This document shows positions 5,755 through 12,634 of a stretch of DNA of 13,868 bases, piece by piece. Source of the DNA: Candidatus Mnemosynella bozhongmuii (GTDB lineage: Archaea; Halobacteriota; Archaeoglobi; Mnemosynellales; Mnemosynellaceae); contig JACIWD010000126.1 of assembly GCA_014361165.1 (NCBI GenBank), positions 1-13,868 of the forward strand. The letters are read 5' to 3'. A program made the translations under genes and the position numbers. The notes beneath the pieces are model-generated. The model ran no database searches. It was not told where the DNA came from and saw only the letters and a list, made by a program, of their open reading frames with translations. The stretch's first letter is position 1. Each line of letters starts with the position of its first letter.

Positions 5755-5882
5755 AAGAGGAGAGAAAGAGAAGTGAGAAGAGGAGATGCGTTAGGTGTGG
5801 AGAGGAGTTTGAAGGGACTGCAGGCGACCTTTATTGCGAGAAATGCAAGAAGGACAGAGCATATTTCACACTTTTCAGATAG
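5751..5882 (+). CDS. Small double-CxxC zinc-ribbon-like protein (43 aa)
   Basis: A short gene that size-based gene calling can miss. From GTG 5751 it encodes 43 residues: a very basic N-terminus (residues 1-12, rich in Lys, Arg and Glu), then CVRCG with Cys13 and Cys16, twelve intervening residues, and CEKC with Cys29 and Cys32, ending in an aromatic tail AYFTLFR. The two CxxC knuckles are what a small zinc ribbon or treble-clef needs to bind one Zn2+. Basic zinc ribbons of this size in archaea often bind nucleic acid or ribosomes, but I do not recognise the family. GTG 5742 would add three residues. It lies 31 bp after sppA on the same strand, possibly co-transcribed, and ends 46 bp from the convergent histone gene. 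An alternative reading frame over the same bases lacks any motif. Confidence 0.65.
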   Translation: MKEERKRSEKRRCVRCGEEFEGTAGDLYCEKCKKDRAYFTLFR

Positions 5883-5928
5883 AAAGAAAAATTAAAAGTG
5901 AAAAATGGGAAACTTCCGAATTTACAAT
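5883..5928 (-). terminator. T-rich terminator region after the histone gene
   Basis: Read leftward from the histone stop, this 46-bp convergent gap contains several T-runs (CATTTTTCAC, TTTTAATTTTTC). That is the poly-T pattern at which archaeal RNA polymerase stops without a hairpin. The opposite strand has no comparable T-run, so the signal serves the histone transcript. Confidence 0.45.
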
Positions 5929-6135
5929 TTACATTCTCTGAGCAGCGAGCTTTATATCCTCTGCCTTAACTGTCTTTCTTCCTGCATGTCTTGAGAGCTT
6001 CACAGCCTCGCTTGCGACTTTAAGTCCGTATTCCTCAAGTATCTCGGCGAGAGCCTGCCTTGCGTCCTCGCTAACTCTGTCTGCACCTGCCTTTCTGATT
6101 ATCCTGTCTACCGGTGCAATCGGGAGTTCTGCCAT
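5929..6135 (-). CDS. Archaeal histone (HMfB family)
   Basis: A DNA-wrapping histone that forms dimers and longer multimers on chromosomal DNA. The 68-residue protein is one histone fold with no N- or C-terminal tail. It opens MAELPIAPVDRIIRKAG, which aligns nearly residue for residue with HMfB, and contains GADRVSEDAR (17-26), the DNA-contact motif RHAGRKTV (49-56) and KAEDIKLA at the C-terminus. Its ATG is preceded by GGAGGTGA, a perfect anti-Shine-Dalgarno match, five nt upstream, as expected for an abundant protein. A strong BRE/TATA lies about 95 bp upstream, giving an mRNA leader of roughly 70 nt. It is transcribed toward the small CxxC gene. Confidence 0.97.
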   Translation of the reverse strand: MAELPIAPVDRIIRKAGADRVSEDARQALAEILEEYGLKVASEAVKLSRHAGRKTVKAEDIKLAAQRM

Positions 6136-6227
6136 CTACCTCACCTCCTTCATGTTTTTCATTCCATCTGCATTTTCCAAAAGGTCTAACAAACTGTCAG
6201 ATCCTCACTTTCTTCTTTAACTCGGTG

Positions 6228-6243
6228 ATATATAAACTTTTCT
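6228..6243 (-). promoter_or_regulatory. BRE/TATA promoter of the histone gene
   Basis: On the minus strand the sequence is GAAAAGTTTATATATC, a purine/A-rich BRE-like tract followed by a consensus TATA box. Transcription would begin near 6205-6208, about 70 nt before the histone ATG. No second TATA box lies nearer to the gene. Confidence 0.65.
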
Positions 6244-6267
6244 GAGATCTCCAACCAGAGCACGCTA

Positions 6268-6277
6268 AATTAAAATA
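6268..6277 (+). promoter_or_regulatory. TATA box of nob1 (leaderless)
   Basis: AATTAAAATA is centred about 26 nt before the GTG at 6299. There is no ribosome binding site between it and the start codon, so the transcript probably begins at or next to the GTG. Confidence 0.5.
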
Positions 6278-6298
6278 TCTCGCATCATACATACTCTT

Positions 6299-6754
6299 GT
6301 GGGCAAAGAGTTCATCTTAGATACTTCGGCATTCATCCACGGTGTGAAACTGAAGGGCAGGATGATAACCATCCCTGAAGTCGTCGGTGAGCTGAAAGAC
6401 CAGATATCTCTGATGAATTTCGAGCTCTCTGGATGCAGAGTTGAGGAGGCAAAAGAAGAATACATCTCAGAGGTCAGAAAGTATGTTGAAGAGCTTGGAG
6501 AGTTCGAACTTTCTGAAACAGACATAAAACTCCTTGCAAAAGCTCTTGAGCTTGGAGGAATTCTCGTAACAGATGACTATTCGGTTCAGAATGTTGCATC
6601 CTATATCGGTATAGAGACATCTCCGATAATCAGAGGGAGAATAAGAGAGGTCATTAAATGGGAGAGAAGATGTTCGGGATGCGGAAGAAAGGTTGATTCC
6701 GATATCTGTCCTTTCTGCGGCTCAAAGGTGAGAAAAAAGAGAGTCAGAGAGTGA
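6299..6754 (+). CDS. nob1: Nob1 endonuclease (PIN domain plus zinc ribbon)
   Basis: Archaeal Nob1 is the endonuclease that trims the 3' end of 16S rRNA in pre-30S particles. The 151 residues show a PIN domain followed by a zinc ribbon. The acidic residues are Asp8 in LDTSAFI, Glu31 in VVGEL, Asp75 in SETDIKLLAKA, and Asp92/Asp93 in VTDDYS. The ribbon has Cys125, Cys128, Cys137 and Cys140 (CSGC...CPFC), followed by a basic tail KVRKKRVRE suited to rRNA contact. The start is GTG 6299; no upstream start codon in frame fits better. Its stop codon lies inside the 3' end of serA (11-bp tail-to-tail overlap). PIN toxins lack the ribbon, so this is not a toxin. Confidence 0.92.
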   Translation: MGKEFILDTSAFIHGVKLKGRMITIPEVVGELKDQISLMNFELSGCRVEEAKEEYISEVRKYVEELGEFELSETDIKLLAKALELGGILVTDDYSVQNVASYIGIETSPIIRGRIREVIKWERRCSGCGRKVDSDICPFCGSKVRKKRVRE

Positions 6755-8321
6755 TGAACTTTGCATCCTCTATTCCCTCAGTATTCCTTATTTCTGCGAG
6801 AACATCCTCGGTGACGGGATCGTCAACACTGAGAAGCATTATTGCCTCTCCCCCGACCCTTTCTCTTCCCACCTGCATGCTGGCAATGTTTATTCTCTTC
6901 TCTCCCAGGATCGTTCCGACCTTTCCAACCATGCCGGGCACATCAAGGTGTCTTGTTATGAGAGTGTATTTCGTCAGCTCGAAATCAACGCTGTAACCCA
7001 TTATTTCCCTGAGCTTTATCTCACCATTGAATGTGCTTCCAGAAACGCTGACCTCTGAGTCTCCTCTGAGTTTCACGGTTATCAGATTCTCTCCCCTCTT
7101 CTCCTCAATTCTGCTCTCCTTAATTGATATTCCTCTCTGAGAGGCTATCAGCGGAGCATTGACATAGTTTACCGGACTCATGAGGATGGGGTCAAGAAGA
7201 CCCTTTACTGCTGAAACTGTCACAAGAGAGAGATCCATTCCCGTGAAATCTCCGCGGTAAATCACCTCAAGCTCCTTTATTCTTCCCTCAGCAATCTGAG
7301 CTGCAAACTTGCTAAGTTTTTCAGCGAGATTCAGATACGGTTTTATTCTCGGTAGAGAACCAGCTGGAATCTGCGGCATGTTAACGGCATTTCTCACAAA
7401 TTCTCCCTTCAGAGCAGCTCTCACTTCTCTCGCAATCTCCAGAGCAGCTCTTCTCTGAGCCTCCCTTGTGCTTGCACCGAGATGAGGAGTTGCCACAACA
7501 TTTTCAAGAGTCAGAAGAGGGATCTTTCCCGGAGGCTCCTTCTCAAAGACATCGAGAGCAGCTGCCCTGACATCTCCTCTTTTAATTGCTCTGTATAGAG
7601 CCTCCTCATCTATTATTCCCCCTCTTGCACAGTTAACGATTATGACGCCTTTCTTCACCTTCTTCAGAGCCTCTTCATCAATGAGCTTCTCGGTCTCTTT
7701 TGTCCTGGGAACATGGATGCTTATGAAATCGGATCTCTCGAGGAGCTCCTCAAAAGATGTCAGCTCCACGCCGAGCTCCTTTGCCCTCTCCTCTGAAACG
7801 TAAGGATCGTATGCAATGACCTTCATCCCAAATGCCATTGCTCTCTTTGCGACCTCGCTTCCTATCCTTCCGAGCCCTATTATTCCGAGAGTCTTCTCAT
7901 AGAGCTCCACTCCGGTGTACTTCTTTCTGTCCCATTCTCCTCGCCTGAGAGCCTCATTAGCCTGAGGTATGTTTCTCGCTGCCGCGAGCATCATCGCAAT
8001 TGCGTGCTCCGCGGTTGTTATCGTGTTCGCGTCAGGAGTGTTTATAACAAGAATTCCTCTCTCCGTTGCACTCTGAACATCAACGTTGTCAACTCCAACT
8101 CCAGCTCTCCCTATGACCTTCAGATTCCTTCCAGCCTCGATGACCTCCCTTGTTATCTTCGTCCCGCTTCTGATTATGATTGCATCGTAATCAGCAATCT
8201 TCTTTACAAGCTCCTCCTGTGAGATTTTCAAAATAACATCAACCTGAAAATCCTTCCTCAGCTCCTCAATTCCCTCCTCATCCAGCGGATCGGTTATCAG
8301 GATCTTCACCGGCATCACCAT
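6744..8321 (-). CDS. serA: D-3-phosphoglycerate dehydrogenase
   Basis: Oxidises 3-phosphoglycerate to 3-phosphohydroxypyruvate with NAD+, the first step of serine synthesis. The 525 residues are the long form. The split substrate domain is at about 5-100 and 285-315. The NAD-binding domain has GLGRIGSEV (149-157). Catalytic residues are Arg233 in NCARGG, Glu262 in DVFEKEPP and His280 in ATPHLGAS. An intervening (ASB) domain covers roughly 318-445, and a C-terminal ACT domain starting around TRHLDVPGMVGKVG (456-469) is the usual site of serine feedback control. The start is ATG 8321, with ATG 8315 possible. A TATA box about 24 nt upstream of 8321 and a weak ribosome binding site favour a leaderless start. 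Confidence 0.96.
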   Translation of the reverse strand: MVMPVKILITDPLDEEGIEELRKDFQVDVILKISQEELVKKIADYDAIIIRSGTKITREVIEAGRNLKVIGRAGVGVDNVDVQSATERGILVINTPDANTITTAEHAIAMMLAAARNIPQANEALRRGEWDRKKYTGVELYEKTLGIIGLGRIGSEVAKRAMAFGMKVIAYDPYVSEERAKELGVELTSFEELLERSDFISIHVPRTKETEKLIDEEALKKVKKGVIIVNCARGGIIDEEALYRAIKRGDVRAAALDVFEKEPPGKIPLLTLENVVATPHLGASTREAQRRAALEIAREVRAALKGEFVRNAVNMPQIPAGSLPRIKPYLNLAEKLSKFAAQIAEGRIKELEVIYRGDFTGMDLSLVTVSAVKGLLDPILMSPVNYVNAPLIASQRGISIKESRIEEKRGENLITVKLRGDSEVSVSGSTFNGEIKLREIMGYSVDFELTKYTLITRHLDVPGMVGKVGTILGEKRINIASMQVGRERVGGEAIMLLSVDDPVTEDVLAEIRNTEGIEDAKFITL

Positions 8322-8338
8322 TCCGCCCTGAGGGAAAG

Positions 8339-8350
8339 ATATATATAAAT
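8339..8350. promoter_or_regulatory. Shared TATA box of the divergent serA and mfnA promoters
   Basis: ATATATATAAAT is the single TATA-like block in the 58-bp gap between the serA (8321) and mfnA (8380) start codons. It is nearly palindromic. Its centre is about 24 nt from serA (leaderless) and about 35 nt from mfnA, giving a leader of roughly 10 nt on that side. Two polymerases could not readily use it at once. Confidence 0.55.
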
Positions 8351-8379
8351 TCTCTCCTGCAGAATCAGGATTTGTTCAG

Positions 8380-9495
8380 GTGAGGTCTTTGAGAGAGTTC
8401 GGGAGAAGTGAGGAGGAAATTCTGAACGAGCTGAGATCTCTGTGGGATCGCAGAATCCCGTATGAGAGAGTTTTCAGTTCGATGTGCACGAGACCTCATC
8501 CTGTTGCTGTGAAGGCATTCATGCTTTACATAGAGTCAAATCTCGGTGATTTCGGAATCTTTCCGGCGGTGAAAGAGCTCGAGGACAGAGTAGTTGAGAT
8601 GACAGCAGATATGCTGAATTTAAATGGCTTCTCAGGCTACATGACAAGTGGCGGAACTGAAGCCAATATTCAGGCTCTGAGAGCATTCAGAAATTTGAAA
8701 GGAAAGGGAAATTTCATTGCACCGGAATCGAGGCACTTTTCGATTGATAAAGCAGCCGATGTTCTGGGAGTCGAGATGAGGCTTGTTCCCCTGAATGATG
8801 AGTATCAGATGGATGTCTCCTGTCTTGAGGAGATGATAGATGATGAGACCTTCGGAATTGTTGCACTTCTCGGTTCAACCGAGCTCGGGCAGATAGACCC
8901 GCTTGACGAGATATCAAAAATAGCCTCAGAACACGGAATCCCCCTTCACGTTGATGGAGCCTTCGGAGCTTTTGTGGTTCCATTCCTCTATCCAGATTTC
9001 AGATTTCCGGAGCATCTGAGCTCAGTATCCGGAGACCCGCATAAAATGGGTATGAGTGTGATACCCTCGGGAGTTCTTCTCTTCTCAGATGAGGAATTTC
9101 TGGAGGCTCTGAAGATTGAGACACCCTATCTGACAACAAGGCACCAGTATTCTCTTCCGGGCACGAGACCCGGTGCTTCTGCAGCTGCAACTTATGCTGT
9201 GATGGAGCATCTTGGAAGAAGAGGCTACAGGAAGATTGTTGAGAAATGCATGAGGAATACAAGAGTTCTCATAGAGCTCATGAGCGAGCTGGAATTTTAT
9301 CCCGCTATAGAGCCGAAGATGAACGTTGTTGTCTTTAAAACAGATGAGGTGGACAGAATAAGAAAGGAACTCATGAAGAGAAGATGGCTCATCTCAAAGT
9401 CCTTCCGCCCTCTTGGAATGAGGTTTGTTATAATGCCTCATGTCGAGGAGGAGAATCTCAAGTTATTTGTGGAGGACCTCAAGAGGATATTATGA
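8380..9495 (+). CDS. mfnA: L-tyrosine/L-aspartate decarboxylase MfnA
   Basis: A PLP enzyme that decarboxylates tyrosine to tyramine (methanofuran) or aspartate to beta-alanine (coenzyme A) in archaea. The 371 residues match the family. The motifs are SGGTEAN (90-96), His119 in ESRHF, which stacks on PLP, Asp192 in HVDGAFG, and the Schiff-base Lys222 in GDPHKMG. The start GTG 8380 has no strong ribosome binding site and sits about 35 nt from the shared TATA box; the next in-frame ATG, at residue 35, would cut into conserved sequence. It overlaps dph2 by 4 bp (ATGA), so the two are translated together. Tyrosine or aspartate preference cannot be read from sequence. With panE in the same window, a beta-alanine role for CoA is attractive. 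Confidence 0.92.
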   Translation: MRSLREFGRSEEEILNELRSLWDRRIPYERVFSSMCTRPHPVAVKAFMLYIESNLGDFGIFPAVKELEDRVVEMTADMLNLNGFSGYMTSGGTEANIQALRAFRNLKGKGNFIAPESRHFSIDKAADVLGVEMRLVPLNDEYQMDVSCLEEMIDDETFGIVALLGSTELGQIDPLDEISKIASEHGIPLHVDGAFGAFVVPFLYPDFRFPEHLSSVSGDPHKMGMSVIPSGVLLFSDEEFLEALKIETPYLTTRHQYSLPGTRPGASAAATYAVMEHLGRRGYRKIVEKCMRNTRVLIELMSELEFYPAIEPKMNVVVFKTDEVDRIRKELMKRRWLISKSFRPLGMRFVIMPHVEEENLKLFVEDLKRIL

Positions 9496-10445
9496 TGAGA
9501 ATTGAGCTCGAAAAAGCTGTTGAGGAAGTCAGAAAAAGAGGTGCAAAGAGGGTTGGAATTCAGCTTCCTGATGGTTTGAGAAGGAGAGCCTTTGAGATAG
9601 CAGAAGAAATTGAGAAGAAGTGCAATTCTGAGGTCCTCATATCCGGAAACACATGCTTCGGTGCATGTGACATAGATGTTCGCCTTCTCAGCGAGGTTGA
9701 TGTTCTGCTTCACTTCGCTCACTCTCCAGTGGGAAGTTCTGATAAAATCATATTTGTGAGAGTTTCTCACGATTTTGAACTTCTTCCGCTTCTCTCTGAA
9801 GCTCTCAGTCTTTTGGGTCAGAGAGTCTGCATAACAACAACCGCACAGCACCTTGAGGCTCTTGAGACTGCGAGAAGATTTCTTGAGGAGAACGGAAGGG
9901 AGGTCGTCGTTAAGAGGTCAAGGAGAACCGGAAATCCGGGAGAGGTTCTGGGATGCGACTTCTCAGCGGTTGACAGGAACGCTGACATTCTGTTCATAGG
10001 AACAGGAGATTTCCATCCTCTCGGGATATCCCTATTCGCAGAAAAGAATGTTGTTGCTGTGGATCCGCTGAAAAATGAGGTTAGGATTTTAAATGGAGAT
10101 GAAATCAGGAGGAGGAGGTATCTCCTCATCTCAAAGTGTCTCTCTTTTGAGAAATTCGGAATACTTGTGAGCTCCAAACCGTATCAGAACAGGATGAGCC
10201 TTGCAAGAGAGCTAAAAAGGAGAGCAGTGGAAAAAGGACTCAGAGCAGAAATAATTATGTTTGACACAATACTCTTCGATGCCCTTCAGAATTTCGATGC
10301 TGAGGCATATGTGAATACTGCATGTCCGAGAATAACCTATGATGATGTCGAACTTCACCCAAAACCGGTTCTCAGTCCAGATGAATTTCTCGTGATTCTT
10401 GGAGAGAGGAGCTTTGAGGAGCTCTCAGTGGATCAGATGCATTAA
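9492..10445 (+). CDS. dph2: Diphthamide biosynthesis enzyme Dph2 (non-canonical radical SAM)
   Basis: Dph2 holds a 4Fe-4S cluster and cleaves S-adenosylmethionine to a 3-amino-3-carboxypropyl radical, which it adds to a histidine of elongation factor 2. The 317 residues contain the three cluster cysteines of the archaeal enzyme: Cys59 in CFGACD, Cys155 in LGCDFSA and Cys278 in NTACPR, closely matching the spacing in the Pyrococcus protein (59, 163, 287). QLPDGLRRRA (24-33) is another family motif. The open frame extends upstream to 9384 but that part overlaps mfnA and is not family-like. I chose ATG 9492, which overlaps the mfnA stop by 4 bp; ATG 9495 is one codon shorter. Confidence 0.94.
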   Translation: MMRIELEKAVEEVRKRGAKRVGIQLPDGLRRRAFEIAEEIEKKCNSEVLISGNTCFGACDIDVRLLSEVDVLLHFAHSPVGSSDKIIFVRVSHDFELLPLLSEALSLLGQRVCITTTAQHLEALETARRFLEENGREVVVKRSRRTGNPGEVLGCDFSAVDRNADILFIGTGDFHPLGISLFAEKNVVAVDPLKNEVRILNGDEIRRRRYLLISKCLSFEKFGILVSSKPYQNRMSLARELKRRAVEKGLRAEIIMFDTILFDALQNFDAEAYVNTACPRITYDDVELHPKPVLSPDEFLVILGERSFEELSVDQMH

Positions 10446-10463
10446 TTATTAAAAATTCATTCG

Positions 10464-10478
10464 AAAGTATTATAAAGG
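10464..10478 (+). promoter_or_regulatory. BRE/TATA promoter of hppA
   Basis: AAAGTATTATAAAGG has a BRE-like AAAG followed by TATTATAAA within the 94-bp gap after dph2. A start site near 10498-10500 would give an mRNA leader of about 40 nt before the TTG at 10540, leaving room for the ribosome binding site seen at 10528-10535. Confidence 0.5.
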
Positions 10479-10527
10479 GATAGACCAAATTCCAGATTGC
10501 TTATCAAAAACTTCGCAAATTTCCTTT

Positions 10528-10535
10528 GGAGGTGG
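10528..10535 (+). promoter_or_regulatory. Strong ribosome binding site fixing the TTG start of hppA
   Basis: GGAGGTGG lies four nt before TTG 10540. It supports this non-ATG start, after which the protein reads MDILLLVPASG. Confidence 0.7.
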
Positions 10536-10539
10536 TTGC

Positions 10540-12591
10540 TTGGACATTCTTCTGCTCGTTCCAGCATCGGGAATCGTTGCACTGCTCTTTGCATCTTACT
10601 ATGCTTTCAGCGTCCTCAGAGAAGAGGAAGGAACAGAAAAGATGGTTGAGATAGCGAGAGCAATTCAGGAGGGTGCAACAGCTTTCATAAAGAGGGAGTA
10701 CAAGACTGTTTCAATTTTCGCAATTTTAATTGCAATTGTTCTTGCAATTCTTCTCCCTCACGGGCATATTATTTCAGCAGGATTTCTCTCTGGAGTTTTC
10801 TGTTCAGCTCTTGCCGGATTCATCGGGATGTATATAACGGTCAGAGCAAATGTGAGAACCGCAAATAAAGCCAGAGAGGGTCTTGCTGAGGCCCTGAAAG
10901 TTGCCTTCAGGGGTGGTGCTGTCACGGGATTCAGCATAGTGGGACTCGGTCTTCTCGGTCTCGGCCTGTTCTACATCTGGCTCAGAGATCCGACTCTGAT
11001 TGTTGGATATGCCTTCGGTGCCTCTCTGATGAGCCTATTTGCCAGAGTTGGAGGTGGAATCTACACCAAAGCAGCCGACGTTGGAGCAGATCTTGTTGGA
11101 AAGGTTGAGGCCGGAATTCCGGAGGACGATCCGAGAAATCCCGCAGTTATAGCCGATAACGTCGGAGATGCAGTTGGAGACTGTGCGGGAATGGGTGCAG
11201 ACCTCTTTGAAACATATGTTGTCACCGCAATAGCTGCAATGCTTCTCGGAGCAAGCCCGGAGGTTCATGCAAGGTTCGGAGAGAATGCCGTCATACTCCC
11301 GCTTTTCATCGGAGCAGCGGCAATAGTTGCGACTATTTTCGGAAGCTTCTTTGTCAGACTTGGAAAAGATGGAAAAATCATGAGAGCCCTCTACAAGGGA
11401 ATCATCGCAACAACCCTGATTTCAGCAGTCCTCTTCTATGCGATCATCCACTACCTGATGGAGGGAAATGTCGGAATTTACATCTCTTCCCTTGTGGGTC
11501 TCGGTGTCATGGCTGCGATGATAGTGATAACAGAGTACTACACGACTTCGGCATTCAAGCCCGTGAAGGAGATTGCAAAGGCATCAAAAACAGGAGCCGG
11601 AACAAATGTCATCACAGGACTTGCTTTTGGTCATCAGTCAGCTTTTATGCCAGCTGTCGTCATATGCGCTGGAATTCTCATATCGTACTTCGCTTCTGGA
11701 GGAGCGAGCTCACCGGCACTCGGAATTTTTGGAATAAGCGTTGCAGCAGCTGCAATGCTCTCAACGACTGGCATAATCGTGAGTGTTGACTCATACGGGC
11801 CCATCACCGATAATGCCGGAGGAATTGCGGAGATGGCAGACCTTCCGGAAGAGGTCAGAGGAGTGACAGATCCGCTCGATGCTGTTGGAAACACCACGAA
11901 AGCAGTCACAAAGGGATATGCAATAGGTTCTGCAGCTCTCGCAGCTCTCTCGCTCTATGCCGGTTACAAGCAGGAAGTCCTTCTCACCATGGAGAAGCTC
12001 GGAATCTGGAGAGACTTCACGCTCACGATCGAGGATCCAATTGTTCTCGTTGGAGTTCTTCTCGGAGCTGCGATTCCGTACCTTTTCGTTTCATACCTCA
12101 TGCTCGCGGTTGGCAGATCAGCCTTTGAGGTGGTCGAAGAGGTCAGAAGACAGTTCAGAGAAATTCCGGGAATCATGGAGGGCAAAGCAAAGCCGCAGTA
12201 TGGCAGATGCGTTGATATAGTGACAAAAGCCGCTCTCAGAGAGCTCATGCTTCCCGCAGCAATCGGAGTGCTATCTCCGATTCTTGTCGGTCTCATCCTT
12301 GGCCCGAGAGCTCTTGGAGGCCTCCTCTTCGGAGTCATAGTCTCGGGTCTCCTCGTGGCTCTCATGATGACAACAGGAGGTGCAGCGTGGGATAATGCAA
12401 AGAAGCTCATAGAGGAGGGCTTCCTGGGAGGAAAGGGTTCAGAGGCTCACAAAGCTGCTGTGGTTGGTGATGTTGTCGGAGATGCGTACAAAGACACTGC
12501 AGGTCCAGCTATAAATCCGCTGATAAAGGTGATGAACACGGTTGCAATTCTCTTCGTGTATCTGATAGTCACCCATGCCCTCATGTGGTAA
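10540..12591 (+). CDS. hppA: Membrane-bound K+-independent proton-pumping pyrophosphatase
   Basis: Hydrolyses cytosolic pyrophosphate and pumps protons across the membrane. The 683 residues are highly hydrophobic, consistent with the family's usual sixteen or so helices. The three conserved cytosolic catalytic loops are clear. The first (173-218) runs from GGIYTKAADVGADLVGKVE through NPAVIADNVGDAVGDCAGMGAD. The second (415-430) has SVDSYGPITDNAGGIA. The third (614-662) includes WDNAKKLIE and VVGDVVGDAYKDTAGPAINP. The diagnostic stretch GNTTKAVTKG (450-459) has Lys454 and Thr457; K+-dependent enzymes have Ala and Gly there, so this is the K+-independent, presumably H+-pumping, class. TTG start with a strong ribosome binding site and its own promoter. 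Confidence 0.96.
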   Translation: MDILLLVPASGIVALLFASYYAFSVLREEEGTEKMVEIARAIQEGATAFIKREYKTVSIFAILIAIVLAILLPHGHIISAGFLSGVFCSALAGFIGMYITVRANVRTANKAREGLAEALKVAFRGGAVTGFSIVGLGLLGLGLFYIWLRDPTLIVGYAFGASLMSLFARVGGGIYTKAADVGADLVGKVEAGIPEDDPRNPAVIADNVGDAVGDCAGMGADLFETYVVTAIAAMLLGASPEVHARFGENAVILPLFIGAAAIVATIFGSFFVRLGKDGKIMRALYKGIIATTLISAVLFYAIIHYLMEGNVGIYISSLVGLGVMAAMIVITEYYTTSAFKPVKEIAKASKTGAGTNVITGLAFGHQSAFMPAVVICAGILISYFASGGASSPALGIFGISVAAAAMLSTTGIIVSVDSYGPITDNAGGIAEMADLPEEVRGVTDPLDAVGNTTKAVTKGYAIGSAALAALSLYAGYKQEVLLTMEKLGIWRDFTLTIEDPIVLVGVLLGAAIPYLFVSYLMLAVGRSAFEVVEEVRRQFREIPGIMEGKAKPQYGRCVDIVTKAALRELMLPAAIGVLSPILVGLILGPRALGGLLFGVIVSGLLVALMMTTGGAAWDNAKKLIEEGFLGGKGSEAHKAAVVGDVVGDAYKDTAGPAINPLIKVMNTVAILFVYLIVTHALMW

Positions 12592-12602
12592 AACTGCGTT
12601 AA

Positions 12603-12626
12603 TTATTTAACATCCCTTTTTTAAAA
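12603..12626 (+). promoter_or_regulatory. Promoter of orc1, overlapping the hppA terminator
   Basis: The 43-bp gap holds TTATTTAA at 12603-12610, about 28 nt before the orc1 ATG, and a T6 run followed by AAAATTT from 12617. The first can act as a TATA box for a leaderless orc1 message. The T-run can end the hppA transcript. There is no ribosome binding site before ATG 12635. Confidence 0.4.
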
Positions 12627-12634
12627 TTTCTTCA

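Noticed and set aside
5771..5900. Alternative 40-codon frame over the small CxxC gene
   Set aside because: It lacks any motif, whereas the chosen frame has two evenly placed CxxC pairs and ends cleanly before the histone terminator region.
6299..6754. PIN-domain toxin of a VapBC pair
   Set aside because: The C-terminal four-cysteine ribbon and basic tail are those of Nob1, and no antitoxin-like gene lies upstream.
9384..9491. Upstream extension of the dph2 frame
   Set aside because: These 36 codons overlap the conserved 3' end of mfnA and do not resemble the Dph2 N-terminus; ATG 9492 sits at a normal ATGA junction.
12592..12634. Replication origin next to the orc1 paralogue
   Set aside because: Archaeal origins often adjoin orc1/cdc6, but this gap is only 43 bp, the downstream gap 65 bp, and I see no repeated ORB-like elements in either.
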